Assembly: GCA_012512545.1 (NCBI GenBank)
Contig: JAAZDZ010000161.1
Coordinates: 1-5,100, forward strand
Length of the DNA: 5,100 nucleotides
Direction of reading: 5' to 3'
From: Alcaligenaceae bacterium
GTDB lineage: Bacteria > Pseudomonadota > Gammaproteobacteria > Burkholderiales > Burkholderiaceae_B
Part shown: positions 1 through 5,100 of the stretch, one piece after another
Layout of the letters: the number at the start of each line of letters is the position of its first letter
Numbering within the stretch: position 1 is the stretch's first letter
The notes under the pieces: model-generated
Databases searched by the model: none
The model's input: the letters and a program-made list of their open reading frames with translations, nothing else
Told to the model about the DNA's origin: nothing
Made by a program: the position numbers and the translations under genes

Positions 1-1652
1 CGGTTGACGGCGCTCAGAATCGCCAGGAAGGAAGCGGTCACGATGTCGCCATGCACGCCCACACCGAAGCCGGTGGGCGCGTCGCCGATACGGACTTCGA
101 TATAGCAGGCTGCCCGGGTGTCGGTGCCGGTGCCGATGGCGTGCTCATGGTAGTCCATGACTTTTACCTGGCTTTGCAGGGCATCGACAAAGGCGGCAAT
201 GGCGCCATCGCCGCGACCGACAAGATTGCGGGTCTCGCCGTTGTGCGCGAGCTCGACTTCAATCTCGAACTGCTTGCCGCTGCCCGCGCTGGCCTCGCCG
301 GTGATGCGGTGGCGGATCAATGTCCAGGGCGTCTGCTGCTCAAGGTATTCCCGGTTGAAGATGTTGTAGACCTCGCCTGCCGTGACTTCGCGGCCGGTTT
401 CGTCTGTGACGCGCTGGATGGCGCGGCTGAATTCAATCTGCAGGCGGCGCGGCAATACCAGGCCGTGCTCCTGTTCAAGCAGGTACGATACGCCGCCCTT
501 GCCCGACTGGCTGTTGACGCGAATGACGGCGTCGTAGCTGCGGCCTACATCGGCAGGGTCGATCGGCAGATAAGGGACTTCCCACAGGGCATCGGGCTGC
601 TGCTGCGCCAGGCCCTTCTTGATGGCGTCCTGGTGCGAGCCGGAAAAGGCCGTGAAGACAAGGTCGCCCGCATAAGGGTGGCGCGGATGCACCGGCAACT
701 GGGTGCAGTACTCGGCGCAGCGGCGCACTTCGTCGATGTCGGAGAAATCCAGGCCCGGGTGGATGCCCTGGGTGTACAGGTTCATGGCCAGGGTAACCAG
801 GCAGACGTTGCCGGTGCGCTCGCCATTGCCGAACAGGCAGCCCTCGATGCGGTCGGCGCCCGCCATCACGGCCAGCTCAGCTGCCGCCACGGCAGTGCCG
901 CGGTCGTTATGCGGGTGAACGCTGATGATGACGCTGTCGCGGTTGCGCACATTGATGTGCATCCATTCGATCTGGTCGGCGTACATATTCGGGGTGGTCG
1001 CTTCAACGGTGGCGGGCAGGTTGAAGACGATTTTGTTGTCCGGCGTAGGCTGCCAGACGTCCATGACGGCGTGACAGACCTCCAGCGCGAATTCCGGTTC
1101 TGTCGTGCTGAAGACTTCTGGCGAGTATTCATACAGCCAGCGTGTTTCGGGGTGCTCGGACGTGAATTGCTTGATCAGGCGGGTGCCTTCGATGGCAATC
1201 TGCCTGACCTCTTCCTTGCTCATGTTGAAGACGATTTTGCGAAAAGCCGGGGCGCAGGCGTTATACAGGTGAATCATGGCGCGTTTGGCGCCCGCGCAGG
1301 ATTCCACCGTCTGGCGGATCAGGTCTTCGCGCGATTGGGTCAGCGCAATGATGGTGACATCGTCGGGAATGCGGTTTTCGTCCACCAGTTTACGCACGAA
1401 GTCGAAGTCGGTCTGTGAAGCAGAAGGGAAACCGACTTCGATTTCCTTGAAACCGATTTTGATGAGCTGTTCAAACAGGCGCAGTTTGCGCTCCACGCTC
1501 ATGGGTTCAATCAACGACTGGTTGCCATCGCGCAGATCAGTGCTCATCCAGATGGGGGCCTGAGTAATGCGTTTGCTGGGCCAGGTCCGTTCAGAGAAAT
1601 CGCGATCAAAGGCGACAAACGGGCGGTATTTTTCAATGGGATTGGAGATCAT
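1..1652 (-). CDS. leuA: 2-isopropylmalate synthase, long form (3' end cut off by the window)
   Basis: LeuA condenses acetyl-CoA with 2-oxoisovalerate to give 2-isopropylmalate, the first committed step of leucine synthesis in the cytoplasm. The window holds the first 550 codons, starting [12 protein letters not shown]; probably 10-25 C-terminal residues are missing. The catalytic barrel runs from about residue 30 to 340. It carries the STDLRDGNQ motif (Arg41, Asp42), HPHND (His246, His248) and GNGERTGN (Asn282). Asp42, His246, His248 and Asn282 have the same spacing as the metal ligands I recall for the M. tuberculosis enzyme, which places this in the long (yeast/mycobacterial-type) LeuA family rather than the shorter E. 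coli type. The last 120 or so residues match the leucine-sensing regulatory domain. The start is the ATG at 1652-1650, preceded four bases upstream by the Shine-Dalgarno-like AGGTG (1661-1657). A 317-base leader with a leucine-rich ORF lies upstream, so attenuation as well as feedback inhibition is likely. Confidence 0.96.
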   Translation of the reverse strand, partial: MISNPIEKYRPFVAFDRDFSERTWPSKRITQAPIWMSTDLRDGNQSLIEPMSVERKLRLFEQLIKIGFKEIEVGFPSASQTDFDFVRKLVDENRIPDDVTIIALTQSREDLIRQTVESCAGAKRAMIHLYNACAPAFRKIVFNMSKEEVRQIAIEGTRLIKQFTSEHPETRWLYEYSPEVFSTTEPEFALEVCHAVMDVWQPTPDNKIVFNLPATVEATTPNMYADQIEWMHINVRNRDSVIISVHPHNDRGTAVAAAELAVMAGADRIEGCLFGNGERTGNVCLVTLAMNLYTQGIHPGLDFSDIDEVRRCAEYCTQLPVHPRHPYAGDLVFTAFSGSHQDAIKKGLAQQQPDALWEVPYLPIDPADVGRSYDAVIRVNSQSGKGGVSYLLEQEHGLVLPRRLQIEFSRAIQRVTDETGREVTAGEVYNIFNREYLEQQTPWTLIRHRITGEASAGSGKQFEIEVELAHNGETRNLVGRGDGAIAAFVDALQSQVKVMDYHEHAIGTGTDTRAACYIEVRIGDAPTGFGVGVHGDIVTASFLAILSAVN

Positions 1653-1915
1653 GGTGCACCTGTTTCAAGCGGGGTATTTCAAGGCTGTGACGGCAGTCTG
1701 CGAACGCATGCGCGGACGACTGCACGGTATAGGTGGCCGAAATGGGGCTGCCGAACTGCCACAGGACGCTAGGCCCGGCAACCGCTCGGTAGTAGCAGAA
1801 GAAGCGAAAGGGGAAGGAGAGAGGGGCAGGCAGCGCGGGTGGCACCTGCGGCACGCAGCACAGCACTGGCCGGGCGACCAGTGCTGCTGAAAGAAGGGGC
1901 TGCGTGCGAGGAATT
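1653..1915 (-). promoter_or_regulatory. leuA transcribed leader with alternative RNA stems
   Basis: On the minus strand three pairings can be drawn after the leucine codons. Stem A pairs GGTTGCCG (1783-1776) with CGGCAGCC (1753-1746), 8 bp with one G-U. Stem C pairs GCAGTC (1723-1718) with GACTGC (1698-1693). A competing stem B pairs GGCAGT (1760-1755, in the loop of A) with ACTGCC (1697-1692, the 3' arm of C), so B excludes C. A ribosome stalled on the leucine run (1819-1790) would cover the 5' arm of A, free the 1760-1755 segment for B and open C. This is classic attenuator logic. However, no U-tract follows stem C, so it is not a standard intrinsic terminator; Rho-dependent termination or control of leuA initiation would be alternatives. 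I found no convincing promoter; the AT-rich stretch at about 1912-1965 is the likeliest place for it. The folds were drawn by eye and no energies were computed. Confidence 0.5.
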
Positions 1916-1918
1916 CAT
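1769..1918 (-). CDS. Putative leuA leader peptide (leucine-rich, 49 aa)
   Basis: This short minus-strand ORF begins at ATG 1918-1916 and ends at TAG 1771-1769. Residues 32-46 read PSLLPLSLLLLLPSG, with 8 leucines in 10 codons (1819-1790). The codons are CTC, CTT, CTT, CTT, CTT, CTG, CTA, CTA. CTA and CTT are unusual here, where neighbouring genes strongly prefer CTG. A run of codons for the pathway's own end product, placed just upstream of leuA on the same strand, is the hallmark of ribosome-mediated attenuation as in the enterobacterial leu operon. The start is uncertain: no Shine-Dalgarno sequence precedes the ATG, and an in-frame TGA at 1930-1928 excludes a longer form. GTG at 1861-1859 (codon 20) would give a shorter 30-residue peptide. 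The peptide itself probably has no function; its translation rate would be the signal. Attenuation is inferred from sequence only. Confidence 0.72.
   Translation of the reverse strand: MNSSHAAPSFSSTGRPASAVLRAAGATRAACPSLLPLSLLLLLPSGCRA
1861..1886 (-). repeat. Strong inverted repeat inside the leuA leader ORF
   Basis: CAGCACTGG and CCAGTGCTG form a perfect 9-bp stem. On the minus strand it extends inward by one G-U and one C-G pair to a GCCC tetraloop. It covers roughly codons 11-20 of the leader ORF, upstream of the leucine run. Neither strand has a T-run after it, so it is not an intrinsic terminator. It may act as a pause hairpin that synchronises ribosome and polymerase, or it may hide the alternative GTG start at 1861-1859. 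Confidence 0.6.
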
Positions 1919-1969
1919 AACCGTAAGTCAACCATAAATTTTGCTGCGTGGCAAGATATTTCGCACGCC

Positions 1970-2581
1970 TCAAACGGTGGCGTGGGGCTCTGGCTGACTG
2001 TCCTGCGCCGGGTGGCCGGTCTGGGCCGGGGCGGGAGCGCTGACGGGGGCTGTTGTCGCGGTAGCCAGAAGCGCGGCGTGCTGTTCGGCCAGCTCGATTC
2101 TGGCGGCGCGGCCATTGCTCAACTCGCGCAGGGCGTGTTGCAAAACACCCACGCTGATGGGTTCGCGGCGATTCTGCCAGCTCCACTGGACGACCTGCAC
2201 GGCAGAAGGCGACAAACGGCTGGCCAGTCGGGCGACGAGGTCGGCGCTGACACGGCGTGCGCTGGCGCGCCGGTTCATGGCTTCAACGAAGCCGTACAGG
2301 AAATAAGCAATAATGAGCGTGCATAGCGCGACAATCGCCCACCAGAAGAAAGGGTTGTATTGCTGTACCAGAGACATGATCTGCGAGCCCAGGGCTTCCA
2401 GGCCGCTGTAGTCCAGCCCTTTGCCGAAGGCGATCAGTCTGCGCAGCAGGAACCACCAGACGAGCACGGTCAGCAATACAGCTGCGGCGGTGAACACCCG
2501 GGTGGCCGCTGTCAGTTTCAGGACGGTGTTGCGCAGCAGGGCTGCATCGGCTCGGGTGGGCCGGGGCCTATCTGTCTTCAT
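1970..2581 (-). CDS. Hypothetical protein with two membrane segments
   Basis: I do not recognise this 203-residue protein. From the ATG at 2581-2579 it has a basic N-terminus (MKTDRPRPTR). A first hydrophobic segment spans about residues 29-46, a loop of about 30 residues follows, and a second very hydrophobic, aromatic-rich segment spans about 77-99 (begins PFFWWAIVAL). Next come an arginine-rich stretch (RRASARR, from 104) and a soluble C-terminal part of about 100 residues ending in an Ala/Pro/Gln-rich, probably disordered tail. The simplest topology is a hairpin in the inner membrane with both ends in the cytoplasm. An upstream in-frame ATG at 2617 would add 12 residues but overlap rpoN. 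I prefer 2581 because GTGGA lies nine bases before it and no overlap results. The stop lies 51 bases before the leuA leader ORF on the same strand, so some readthrough into leuA is possible. The coding call rests on its length, its coherent membrane pattern and the absence of a better ORF on either strand. Confidence 0.8.
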   Translation of the reverse strand: MKTDRPRPTRADAALLRNTVLKLTAATRVFTAAAVLLTVLVWWFLLRRLIAFGKGLDYSGLEALGSQIMSLVQQYNPFFWWAIVALCTLIIAYFLYGFVEAMNRRASARRVSADLVARLASRLSPSAVQVVQWSWQNRREPISVGVLQHALRELSNGRAARIELAEQHAALLATATTAPVSAPAPAQTGHPAQDSQPEPHATV

Positions 2582-2598
2582 GAGTTGTTTTCCACAAA

Positions 2599-4014
2599 AT
2601 GCATACGCGTCAATCATTGGAGCTTCGTCAACAGCAGCAGCTTGCGCTCACGCCGCAGTTGCAGCAGTCGATCCGTTTTCTGCAGCTTTCCGCGCAGGAA
2701 CTGGAGACGGAAGTGGCTCAGGCATTGCAGGAAAACCCGCTGCTTGAGCGTGAGGAAGAGTATGACATTGATGCGGGGGCGACGGTAGCGCGTGATGAGG
2801 CGGCGGCCCAGGACGACAGGTGGCTGCTGAACAATGCGCCCGGGGGCAGACAGGCGGGGAATGACGAAGATGCCGAACGCCCGGAAGCCGAGCTGTCTGT
2901 GACGTTGCGCGATCATCTGCGCGAACAGCTGCGGCTGACGCGCGCCAGCAAGCGCGACAGAGCTCTGGTGGGCGTATTGATCGACGAGCTTGACGACAAT
3001 GGCTATCTGTCCAGCCCGCTTGAAGAAATCCTGGCCTGGCTGCCGTCCGAGCTGGAGGTGGAGCACAGCGAACTGATCACAGCGCTGCGGTTGCTGCAGT
3101 CTTTCGACCCTCTGGGAATCGGCTCGCAATCCCTGTCTGAGTGCCTGTTGCTGCAGTTGCGCCAACGCAACGGTGCGGGGCGTTTCCAGGTGCCGCCGCC
3201 TGTTCTGGAATATGCCGAAATCATTGCGCGGCAATATTTGCCGGTGCTGGCGACGGGCAATCTGAACAAGCTGCGGGAAATACTCGACATCCCCATGGAG
3301 CCGTTGCGGGCGGCTCATGCGTTGCTGCTGCGACTGGAACCGCGCCCGGCCCGTAACTGGTCGGGAGAGACGGCGGATTACATCACGCCGGATATCGTCA
3401 TACGCCAGGCCGGTCAACGCTGGGAAGCGGCCCTGAATCCCGCCGTGGTGCCGCGCGTGCGCATCAACGCAGTGTACGCAGAGGTGCTGGCCCAGACTCA
3501 GGCGTCGCCCGAGCTGCAAGCCAAGCTGCAGCAGGCGCAAGGTCTTGTAAAAAGCGTACATCAGCGCTTCGTGACGATTTTGCGGGTGGCGCAAGCCATT
3601 GTGGATCGGCAGACCGCTTATTTCGAGCAAGGAATGGCGGCCATGCGCCCCATGGTATTGCGCGATATCGCCCAGCAGCTGGGCCTGCACGAATCCACCA
3701 TTTCGCGTGCCACCAAACAGAAATATGCCCAGACGCCCTGGGGCGTGATCGAGCTCAAGCAGTTCTTCAGCTCCGCATTGCAGACCGACGATGGCGAGGC
3801 GACATCCGCCACGGCAGTGCGCAGCCTGATTGCCCGTTTGGTGAACGAGGAACCGCCACATAAGCCGCTGTCCGACAGCAAGATTGCCGAGAAACTCGCT
3901 GCGCAGGGGGTGGTGATCGCCCGCCGCACGGTTGCCAAATACCGTGAGGCGGCGGGTATTGAGCCTGCCATCATGCGCAAAGCCCGTGCTGCGCTGAACG
4001 CTTCAGACGGGTGA
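2599..4014 (+). CDS. rpoN: RNA polymerase sigma-54 factor
   Basis: RpoN binds core RNA polymerase and directs it to -24/-12 promoters that need an ATP-driven enhancer-binding activator. The 471-residue length matches the family (E. coli 477). Region I, the activator-responsive segment, is residues 1-50: Gln/Leu-rich, with LALTPQLQQSIRFLQLS and ENPLLE (45-50). Residues 51-100 form the usual acidic, poorly conserved region II. The core-binding region follows, from about 100 to 300. The helix-turn-helix that reads the -12 element begins near LRDIAQQLGLHESTISRATK (354 onward). The RpoN box ARRTVAKYRE is intact at 441-450, close to the C-terminus. An in-frame TGA at 2581-2583 forces the ATG at 2599, yet no Shine-Dalgarno sequence precedes it. 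In many proteobacteria rpoN sits between lptB and hpf/ptsN. Here its neighbours are an unknown membrane gene and bfd, so that cluster is absent, at least locally. No intrinsic terminator is visible after the stop. Confidence 0.97.
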   Translation: MHTRQSLELRQQQQLALTPQLQQSIRFLQLSAQELETEVAQALQENPLLEREEEYDIDAGATVARDEAAAQDDRWLLNNAPGGRQAGNDEDAERPEAELSVTLRDHLREQLRLTRASKRDRALVGVLIDELDDNGYLSSPLEEILAWLPSELEVEHSELITALRLLQSFDPLGIGSQSLSECLLLQLRQRNGAGRFQVPPPVLEYAEIIARQYLPVLATGNLNKLREILDIPMEPLRAAHALLLRLEPRPARNWSGETADYITPDIVIRQAGQRWEAALNPAVVPRVRINAVYAEVLAQTQASPELQAKLQQAQGLVKSVHQRFVTILRVAQAIVDRQTAYFEQGMAAMRPMVLRDIAQQLGLHESTISRATKQKYAQTPWGVIELKQFFSSALQTDDGEATSATAVRSLIARLVNEEPPHKPLSDSKIAEKLAAQGVVIARRTVAKYREAAGIEPAIMRKARAALNASDG

Positions 4015-4048
4015 GGGCGTGTCGTTACAAAAAAAACTATGAGAGCCA

Positions 4049-4078
4049 TTGCCAAAATCTATGAATCTAGTTGATAAT
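4049..4078 (+). promoter_or_regulatory. Probable sigma-70 promoter of bfd
   Basis: TTGCCA (4049-4054; 5 of 6 against TTGACA) and GATAAT (4073-4078; 5 of 6 against TATAAT) are separated by 18 bases. Transcription would start at about 4085-4086, at or next to the bfd ATG. The -10 lies inside a Fur-box-like sequence, so iron-loaded Fur would block polymerase directly. Assigned by eye. Confidence 0.6.
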
Positions 4079-4086
4079 TGTTCTCA
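4072..4086 (+). promoter_or_regulatory. Fur box over the bfd -10 element and start codon
   Basis: TGATAATTGTTCTCA matches the 7-1-7 Fur consensus TGATAATnATTATCA at 12 of 14 positions; the left half is perfect. It overlaps the proposed -10 (4073-4078) and reaches the A of the bfd ATG. Fur repression of bfd, with induction on iron starvation, is established in E. coli and Pseudomonas, so site and function agree. Confidence 0.72.
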
Positions 4087-4352
4087 TGTTTATTTGCGTA
4101 TGTAATGCCGTCACGGAACGTCAGGTACAGGCAGCGGTTGCGGCCGGGGCCTCTTCGCTTTCCGATCTCGAAGCCCAACTGGGCGTGGGTGGCTGTTGCG
4201 GTTGCTGTCGCGAAACCGCCGCTGAATACCTGCCCGGTGGGCGTTATGCCGGTTGCGTCACTGAAACGCAGTCCGCAGGCGCTTTCGAGAACGATGCTGC
4301 AAACGACGACAGCCTGCAGCCCCTGAAAGTCGTCGCCGTCAGCCGCGCCTGA
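4086..4352 (+). CDS. bfd: Bacterioferritin-associated [2Fe-2S] ferredoxin
   Basis: Bfd binds bacterioferritin and delivers electrons through the Bfr haem to the ferric core, releasing Fe(II) into the cytoplasm. The protein is 88 residues from the ATG at 4086. It opens MFICVCNAVTERQV, and the four cluster ligands Cys4, Cys6, Cys38 and Cys41 fall exactly at the family positions (CxC, about 31 residues, CxxC). Two further cysteines (37 and 40) make the second motif GGCCGCC. The Bfd fold ends near residue 55; about 30 extra residues follow, Ala/Asp/Ser-rich and with no recognisable motif, whereas Bfd proteins are usually 64-75 residues. A TTG at 4071 would add five residues, but family alignment favours ATG 4086. 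No Shine-Dalgarno sequence precedes it and the predicted transcript start is at the ATG itself, so translation may be leaderless. bfr follows 177 bases downstream with its own promoter. Confidence 0.93.
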   Translation: MFICVCNAVTERQVQAAVAAGASSLSDLEAQLGVGGCCGCCRETAAEYLPGGRYAGCVTETQSAGAFENDAANDDSLQPLKVVAVSRA

Positions 4353-4457
4353 AAATCGTCAGCGTTCCAACGGCTTCCTTTTTCCGGGGAAGCTGTTTCG
4401 TAGCGCATCTCTTACCCCTTGCAGAGCTTTTGCGGCTTCCGCCGCGTGGCGCCTGGC

Positions 4458-4463
4458 TATAAT
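4458..4463 (+). promoter_or_regulatory. -10 element of the bfr promoter
   Basis: A perfect TATAAT lies 66 bases before the bfr ATG. No good -35 hexamer is found 16-18 bases upstream (GCTTCC at 4435-4440 is poor), so an activator or other contacts may be needed. The predicted transcript starts near 4470 with a 5' UTR of about 60 bases. The rest of the 4353-4457 gap holds only a weak hairpin. Confidence 0.6.
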
Positions 4464-4464
4464 G

Positions 4465-4485
4465 GTTGAAGTCAGAAATTTCAAC
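4465..4485 (+). repeat. Inverted repeat over the predicted bfr transcription start
   Basis: GTTGAA (4465-4470) and TTCAAC (4480-4485) are exact inverted 6-mers separated by nine bases, starting one base after the -10. Their position over +1 suits a repressor operator. A chance match is possible, since the arms are short and AT-containing. Confidence 0.35.
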
Positions 4486-4488
4486 TTT

Positions 4489-4512
4489 GGGAAAACGCTG
4501 GATGCGTTTCCC
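4489..4512 (+). promoter_or_regulatory. Hairpin in the bfr 5' untranslated region
   Basis: GGGAAAACGC (4489-4498) pairs with GCGTTTCCC (4504-4512): 9 bp with one bulged A and a TGGAT loop. It ends seven bases before the Shine-Dalgarno GGAG (4520-4523), which is itself six bases from the ATG. It is not followed by a T-run, so a role in mRNA stability or translation control is more likely than termination. Confidence 0.5.
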
Positions 4513-4529
4513 GGTCAGCGGAGCCAGCC

Positions 4530-5003
4530 ATGCAAGGTGATCGTACCGTCCTCCAGCATCTCAACAAGCAACTCAAGAACGAGCTCACCGCCATCAACCA
4601 GTATTTTCTGCATGCGCGCATGCTGCGTCACTGGGGGCTGGATAAGCTCGGCGAACAGGAATACAAGCAATCCATCCGCGATATGAAAGACGCCGATCGC
4701 CTGATCGAGCGCATCTTCATGCTGGAAGGTCTGCCCAATCTGCAGAATCTCGACAAACTGCTGGTTGGGGAAGACGTTCCCGAAATCCTCGCGTGCGATC
4801 TGCAACTTGAAAAAAGGTCAGAAGAAACGCTCAAGGAAGGCATCGCCTACTGTGAATCGGTGCGCGATTACGTTTCGCGCGATCTGCTGCTGGATCTTCT
4901 CGATCACACCGAAGAGCAGCTTGACTGGCTGGAAACCCAGATCGATCTTACAGAAAAAGTCGGTTTGCAGAATTACCTGCAATCACAGATGGATCACGAC
5001 TGA
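4530..5003 (+). CDS. bfr: Bacterioferritin, haem-binding type with altered ferroxidase centre
   Basis: Bacterioferritin assembles as a hollow 24-mer that stores ferric iron, with haem at subunit interfaces. The 157 residues align without gaps to E. coli Bfr (158 aa). Shared blocks include [11 protein letters not shown] (21-31), EGLPNLQ (66-72) and VGLQNYLQ near the C-terminus. The haem axial ligand Met52 is present (RDMKDAD), as are Met31, Leu68 and Glu81, positions reported as Bfd contacts in P. aeruginosa. The dinuclear ferroxidase centre is not intact. Glu18 and Glu94 remain, but Glu51 is Asp, His54 is Asp, Glu127 is Thr and His130 is Gln. Two-subunit bacterioferritins are known in which one subunit keeps Met52 and the other the ferroxidase site, and this resembles the haem subunit. 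The start has a good Shine-Dalgarno (GGAG, spacing 6). bfd upstream supports the role; an intrinsic terminator lies 31 bases after the stop. Confidence 0.96.
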   Translation: MQGDRTVLQHLNKQLKNELTAINQYFLHARMLRHWGLDKLGEQEYKQSIRDMKDADRLIERIFMLEGLPNLQNLDKLLVGEDVPEILACDLQLEKRSEETLKEGIAYCESVRDYVSRDLLLDLLDHTEEQLDWLETQIDLTEKVGLQNYLQSQMDHD

Positions 5004-5034
5004 CCACTGCGTTCTTCCTGCCTGGTTCTTATCG

Positions 5035-5061
5035 CGGCGCGTATTTTTACGCGCCGTTTTT
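5035..5061 (+). terminator. Rho-independent terminator of bfr
   Basis: CGGCGCGTA (5035-5043) and TACGCGCCG (5048-5056) form a perfect 9-bp GC-rich stem with a TTTT loop, followed directly by TTTTT, then CTTT. There is no T-run on the opposite strand side, so it works for bfr only. Confidence 0.93.
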
Positions 5062-5100
5062 CTTTGGGGTGCCCGGAACCTAGAAGCTCTTGGCGGGGCA

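Noticed and set aside
51..1418. 455-residue plus-strand ORF opposite leuA
   Set aside because: It is the antisense shadow of leuA: GC-rich codon bias keeps the opposite frame open. The minus strand encodes an unmistakable LeuA with all motifs.
1633..1866. 77-residue minus-strand ORF (GTG start) overlapping the leuA start
   Set aside because: It has no Shine-Dalgarno sequence, begins in the arm of a hairpin and overlaps leuA by 20 bases. The Leu-rich reading frame over the same stretch explains the region better.
1926..1954. TTGCCA (1954-1949) or TTGACT (1931-1926) as the leuA -35 on the minus strand
   Set aside because: No acceptable -10 sits 16-18 bases downstream of either: TTGCCA leads to TTGACT (3 of 6), and TTGACT leads to CGCACG. 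The promoter is left unassigned.
1665..2186. 173-residue minus-strand ORF running from the membrane gene into the leuA leader
   Set aside because: It overlaps the membrane-protein gene in another frame, and its composition is typical of an out-of-frame translation.
1904..2326. 140-residue plus-strand ORF opposite the membrane gene
   Set aside because: Gly-rich translation without motifs and antisense to a more convincing ORF; treated as a shadow.
2614..3861. 415-residue minus-strand ORF opposite rpoN
   Set aside because: Antisense shadow of rpoN; its translation is Arg/Gln/His-rich low-complexity sequence and resembles no protein.
4373..4393. Possible terminator after bfd (GCTTCC paired with GGAAGC)
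   Set aside because: Only 6 bp with a 9-base loop and followed by TGTTTCG, not a T-run; too weak to call.
4515..4805. 96-residue minus-strand ORF opposite bfr
   Set aside because: Antisense shadow of bfr, which has full-length homology, a good ribosome binding site and a terminator.
5062..5100. Possible 3' end of a convergent gene at the right edge (minus strand reads ...CPAKSF then TAG at 5082-5080)
   Set aside because: Only six codons are visible. An ending in Phe is reminiscent of outer-membrane porins, but that is far too little to support a call.

Overview
The window looks like ordinary chromosome of a fairly GC-rich betaproteobacterium. Burkholderiales is likely and Alcaligenaceae (relatives of Bordetella/Achromobacter) is my best guess. 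This rests on the gene families, their codon bias and the long LeuA type, not on any search. I see no mobile element, CRISPR array or tRNA/rRNA gene.

Layout. (1) Positions 1-1652, minus strand: leuA, 2-isopropylmalate synthase, entering leucine synthesis; its last residues lie beyond the left edge. (2) 1653-1969: a 317-base non-coding leader of leuA. It contains an overlooked 49-codon ORF on the minus strand (1769-1918) with 8 Leu codons in a stretch of 10, followed by competing RNA stems. This is the architecture of a leucine attenuator. (3) 1970-2581, minus strand: an unrecognised protein with two membrane segments. (4) 2599-4014, plus strand: rpoN, the sigma-54 factor, divergent from the membrane gene with only 17 bases between the two starts. 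(5) 4086-4352, plus strand: bfd, bacterioferritin-associated [2Fe-2S] ferredoxin, with a Fur-box-like sequence laid over its -10 element and start codon. (6) 4530-5003, plus strand: bfr, bacterioferritin, with a clear -10, a structured 5' UTR and a textbook terminator at 5035-5061.

How the parts work together. bfd and bfr form an iron storage and release pair. Bfr stores iron, and Bfd docks near the haem and passes electrons in to release Fe(II). The two genes have separate promoters, which fits opposite iron responses. This Bfr keeps the haem ligand Met52 but has lost or changed four of the six ferroxidase ligands, so it is probably the haem-bearing subunit of a two-subunit bacterioferritin whose catalytic partner is not in this window. 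leuA and its leader form a separate leucine-responsive unit.

The points most worth following up are the leuA leader peptide and its RNA structures, the degenerate ferroxidase centre of Bfr, and the apparently leaderless, Fur-covered start of bfd.
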